64,000 nucleotides of DNA from Crossaster papposus. Lineage: Eukaryota; Echinodermata; Asteroidea; Velatida; Solasteridae. Positions 63,001-64,000 of this stretch are shown here, one piece after another. The position numbers and the translations under genes are program-made. How positions within the stretch are numbered: position 1 is the first letter of the stretch; every line of letters begins with the position of its first letter. The DNA lies in assembly GCA_037893245.1 (NCBI GenBank), contig JBAIAA010001568.1:62001-126000 (forward strand), given 5' to 3'. The notes under the pieces are model-generated. The model did not search any database. It had not been told where the DNA came from and saw only the letters and a list, made by a program, of their open reading frames with translations.

Positions 63001-64000
63001 GCATAAGAAATATGTAAAGTGAAAGAAGTGTGCATAAGAAATATGTAAAGGGAAAGAAGTGTGCATAAGAAATATGTAAAGGGAAAGAAGTGTGCATAAG
63101 AAATATGTAAAGGGAAAGAAGTGTGCATAAGAAATATGTAAAGGGAAAGAAGTGTGCATAAGAAATATGTAAAGGGAAAGAAGTGTGCATAATAAATATG
63201 TAAAGGGAAAGAAGTGTGCATAAGAAATAAACACATGATGTCGGGACAAGCCCTCAAGTTAAATATGTAAAGGGAAAGAAGTGTGCATAAAAAATAATAA
63301 AGGGAAAGAAGTGTGCATAAGAAATATGTAAAGGGAAAGAAGTGTGCATAAGAAATATGTAAAGGGAAAGAAGTGTGCATAAGAAATATGTAAAGGGAAA
63401 GAAGTGTGCATAAGAAATAAACACATGATGTCGGGACAAGCCCTCGAGTTAAATATGTAAAGGGAAAGAAGTGTGCATAAAAAATATGTAAAGGGAAAGA
63501 AGTGTGCATAAGAAATATGTAAAGGGAAAGAAGTGTGCATAAGAAATATGTAAAGGGAAAGAAGTGTGCATAAGAAATATGTAAAGGGAAAGAAGTGTGC
63601 ATAAGAAATATGTAAAGGGAAAGAGGTGTGCATAAGAAATATGTAAAGGGAAAGAAGTGTGCATAAGAAATATGTAAAGGGAAAGAAGTGTGCATAAGAA
63701 ATATGTAAAGGGAAAGAAGTGTGCATACGAAATATGTAAAGGGAAAGAAGTGTGCATAAGAAATAAACACATGATGTCGGGACAAGCCCTCGAGTTAAAT
63801 ATGTAAAGGGAAAGAAGTGTGCATACGAAATATGTAAAGGGAAAGAAGTGTGCATAAGAAATATGTAAAGGGAAATAAGTGTGCATAAGAATTATGTAAA
63901 GGAAAGAAGTGTGCATAAGAAATATGTAAAGGGAAAGAAGTGTGCATAAGAAATATGTAAAGGGAAAGAAGTGTTCATAAGAAATATGTAAAGGGAAAGA
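60003..64000 (+). repeat. 2,720-bp higher-order repeat, second copy cut by window end
   Basis: Five 36-bp segments (60003, 60101, 60509, 60699, 61045) recur at 62723, 62821, 63229, 63419 and 63765, all shifted by 2,720 bp. Private variants recur at the same shift: GTAAAGTGAAAG (60295 and 63015), CCCTCAAGTT inside the 60509 and 63229 segments, and AAGAGGTGTG (60901 and 63621). The shift equals 82 x 31 plus 5 x 36 minus 2, matching two 30-bp units per period. Confidence 0.85.

Larger units (their letters stand above)
32939..63800 (+). repeat. 36-bp CTCGAG segments interspersed in the right array (51 copies)
   Basis: Same 36-bp segment as in the left block. The TGTCGGGAC type starts at 32939, 37982, 39544, 41407, 41845, 42964, 45537, 46099, 48138, 48700, 49107, 50041, 50695, 51257, 54081, 55263, 56630, 57749, 60509, 60699, 61045, 63229, 63419 and 63765. 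The TGTGGGAAC type starts at 38945, 39074, 43772, 43901, 44587, 44654, 45279, 45377, 47157, 47224, 47880, 47978, 52253, 52320, 53100, 53167, 53823, 53921, 58526, 58655, 59249, 59316, 60003, 60101, 62723 and 62821. A 33-bp degenerate copy starts at 37360. Copies at 60509 and 63229 have CTCAAG and the copy at 60699 has CTGGAG, so these three have lost the XhoI site. Confidence 0.95.
32900..64000 (+). repeat. 31-bp satellite array, right block
   Basis: Continuation of the same 31-bp satellite in the same orientation. Removing the mobile element and one copy of the flanking TAA restores a normal GTGCATAAGAAATATG unit, so the array was continuous before the insertion. The block contains an invariant stretch, one 15-bp aberrant insertion, 51 of the 36-bp CTCGAG segments and several higher-order repeats, and runs off the right edge. 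Markers common here and rare on the left include GAAGCGTGCATAAG, GTAAAGGAAAGAAG (a 30-bp unit) and GGGAATGAAG. Confidence 0.98.

Noticed and set aside
1..64000. Telomeric repeat
   Set aside because: No TTAGGG or related short repeats; the 31-bp unit has no telomere-like core.

Overview
The window is almost entirely one satellite DNA array. A head-to-tail tandem repeat with a 31-bp unit (core GGGAAAGAAGTGTGCATAAG on the + strand; 15 A, 9 G, 6 T, 1 C; about 32% GC) fills 1-28647 and 32900-64000, roughly 1,800 units, in one orientation, and runs off both edges. I found no host gene, no RNA gene of the translation machinery and no CRISPR array. The very long minus-strand open frames exist only because the unit has no stop codon in any minus-strand frame.

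The array has internal structure. A 36-bp segment carrying CTCGAG sits between normal units at 86 places and comes in two main sequence types with different spacing rules. Shared rare variants show higher-order repeats of 2,748 bp (about 22.7-27.8 kb), 2,601 bp (about 44.6-48.7 kb) and 2,720 bp (60.0 kb to the end), plus a block of about 2 kb repeated 14,785 bp away. One stretch (33.65-36.48 kb) is nearly invariant and may be a consensus or assembly product.

The only non-satellite DNA, 28648-32899, is a nested mobile element. The outer layer is a DNA-transposon-like element with inverted terminal repeats of 340 and 350 bp (28648-28987 and 32550-32899), flanked by TAA on both sides and inserted in exact register with the satellite unit. 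Inside it lies a Penelope-like retroelement (about 29042-32549). Its reverse transcriptase is clearly recognisable but dead. Its 3' end is present twice in tandem (31630-32058 and 32059-32549), and each copy carries a hammerhead-ribozyme motif, apparently intact in the second and destroyed in the first.

The most striking observation is that the first 3'-end copy, and by its protein sequence the whole reverse transcriptase copy, is hypermutated from A to G on the coding strand. In my hand alignment of the two 3' copies about 85 sites have G in the first and A in the second, against one in the opposite sense. Affected As follow T far more often than G, the 5'-neighbour bias known for ADAR adenosine deaminases. 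The protein shows the matching Tyr to Cys, His to Arg, Lys to Gly/Arg and Asp to Gly pattern at conserved positions. This looks like a cDNA copy of an ADAR-hyperedited retroelement RNA fixed in the genome.

Organism: a metazoan is most likely, because Penelope-like elements with hammerhead ribozymes are common in animals and ADAR enzymes are an animal feature. Inverted repeats rich in CAAGATGGC-type motifs remind me of aquatic invertebrate and fish genomes, but I cannot name a taxon.
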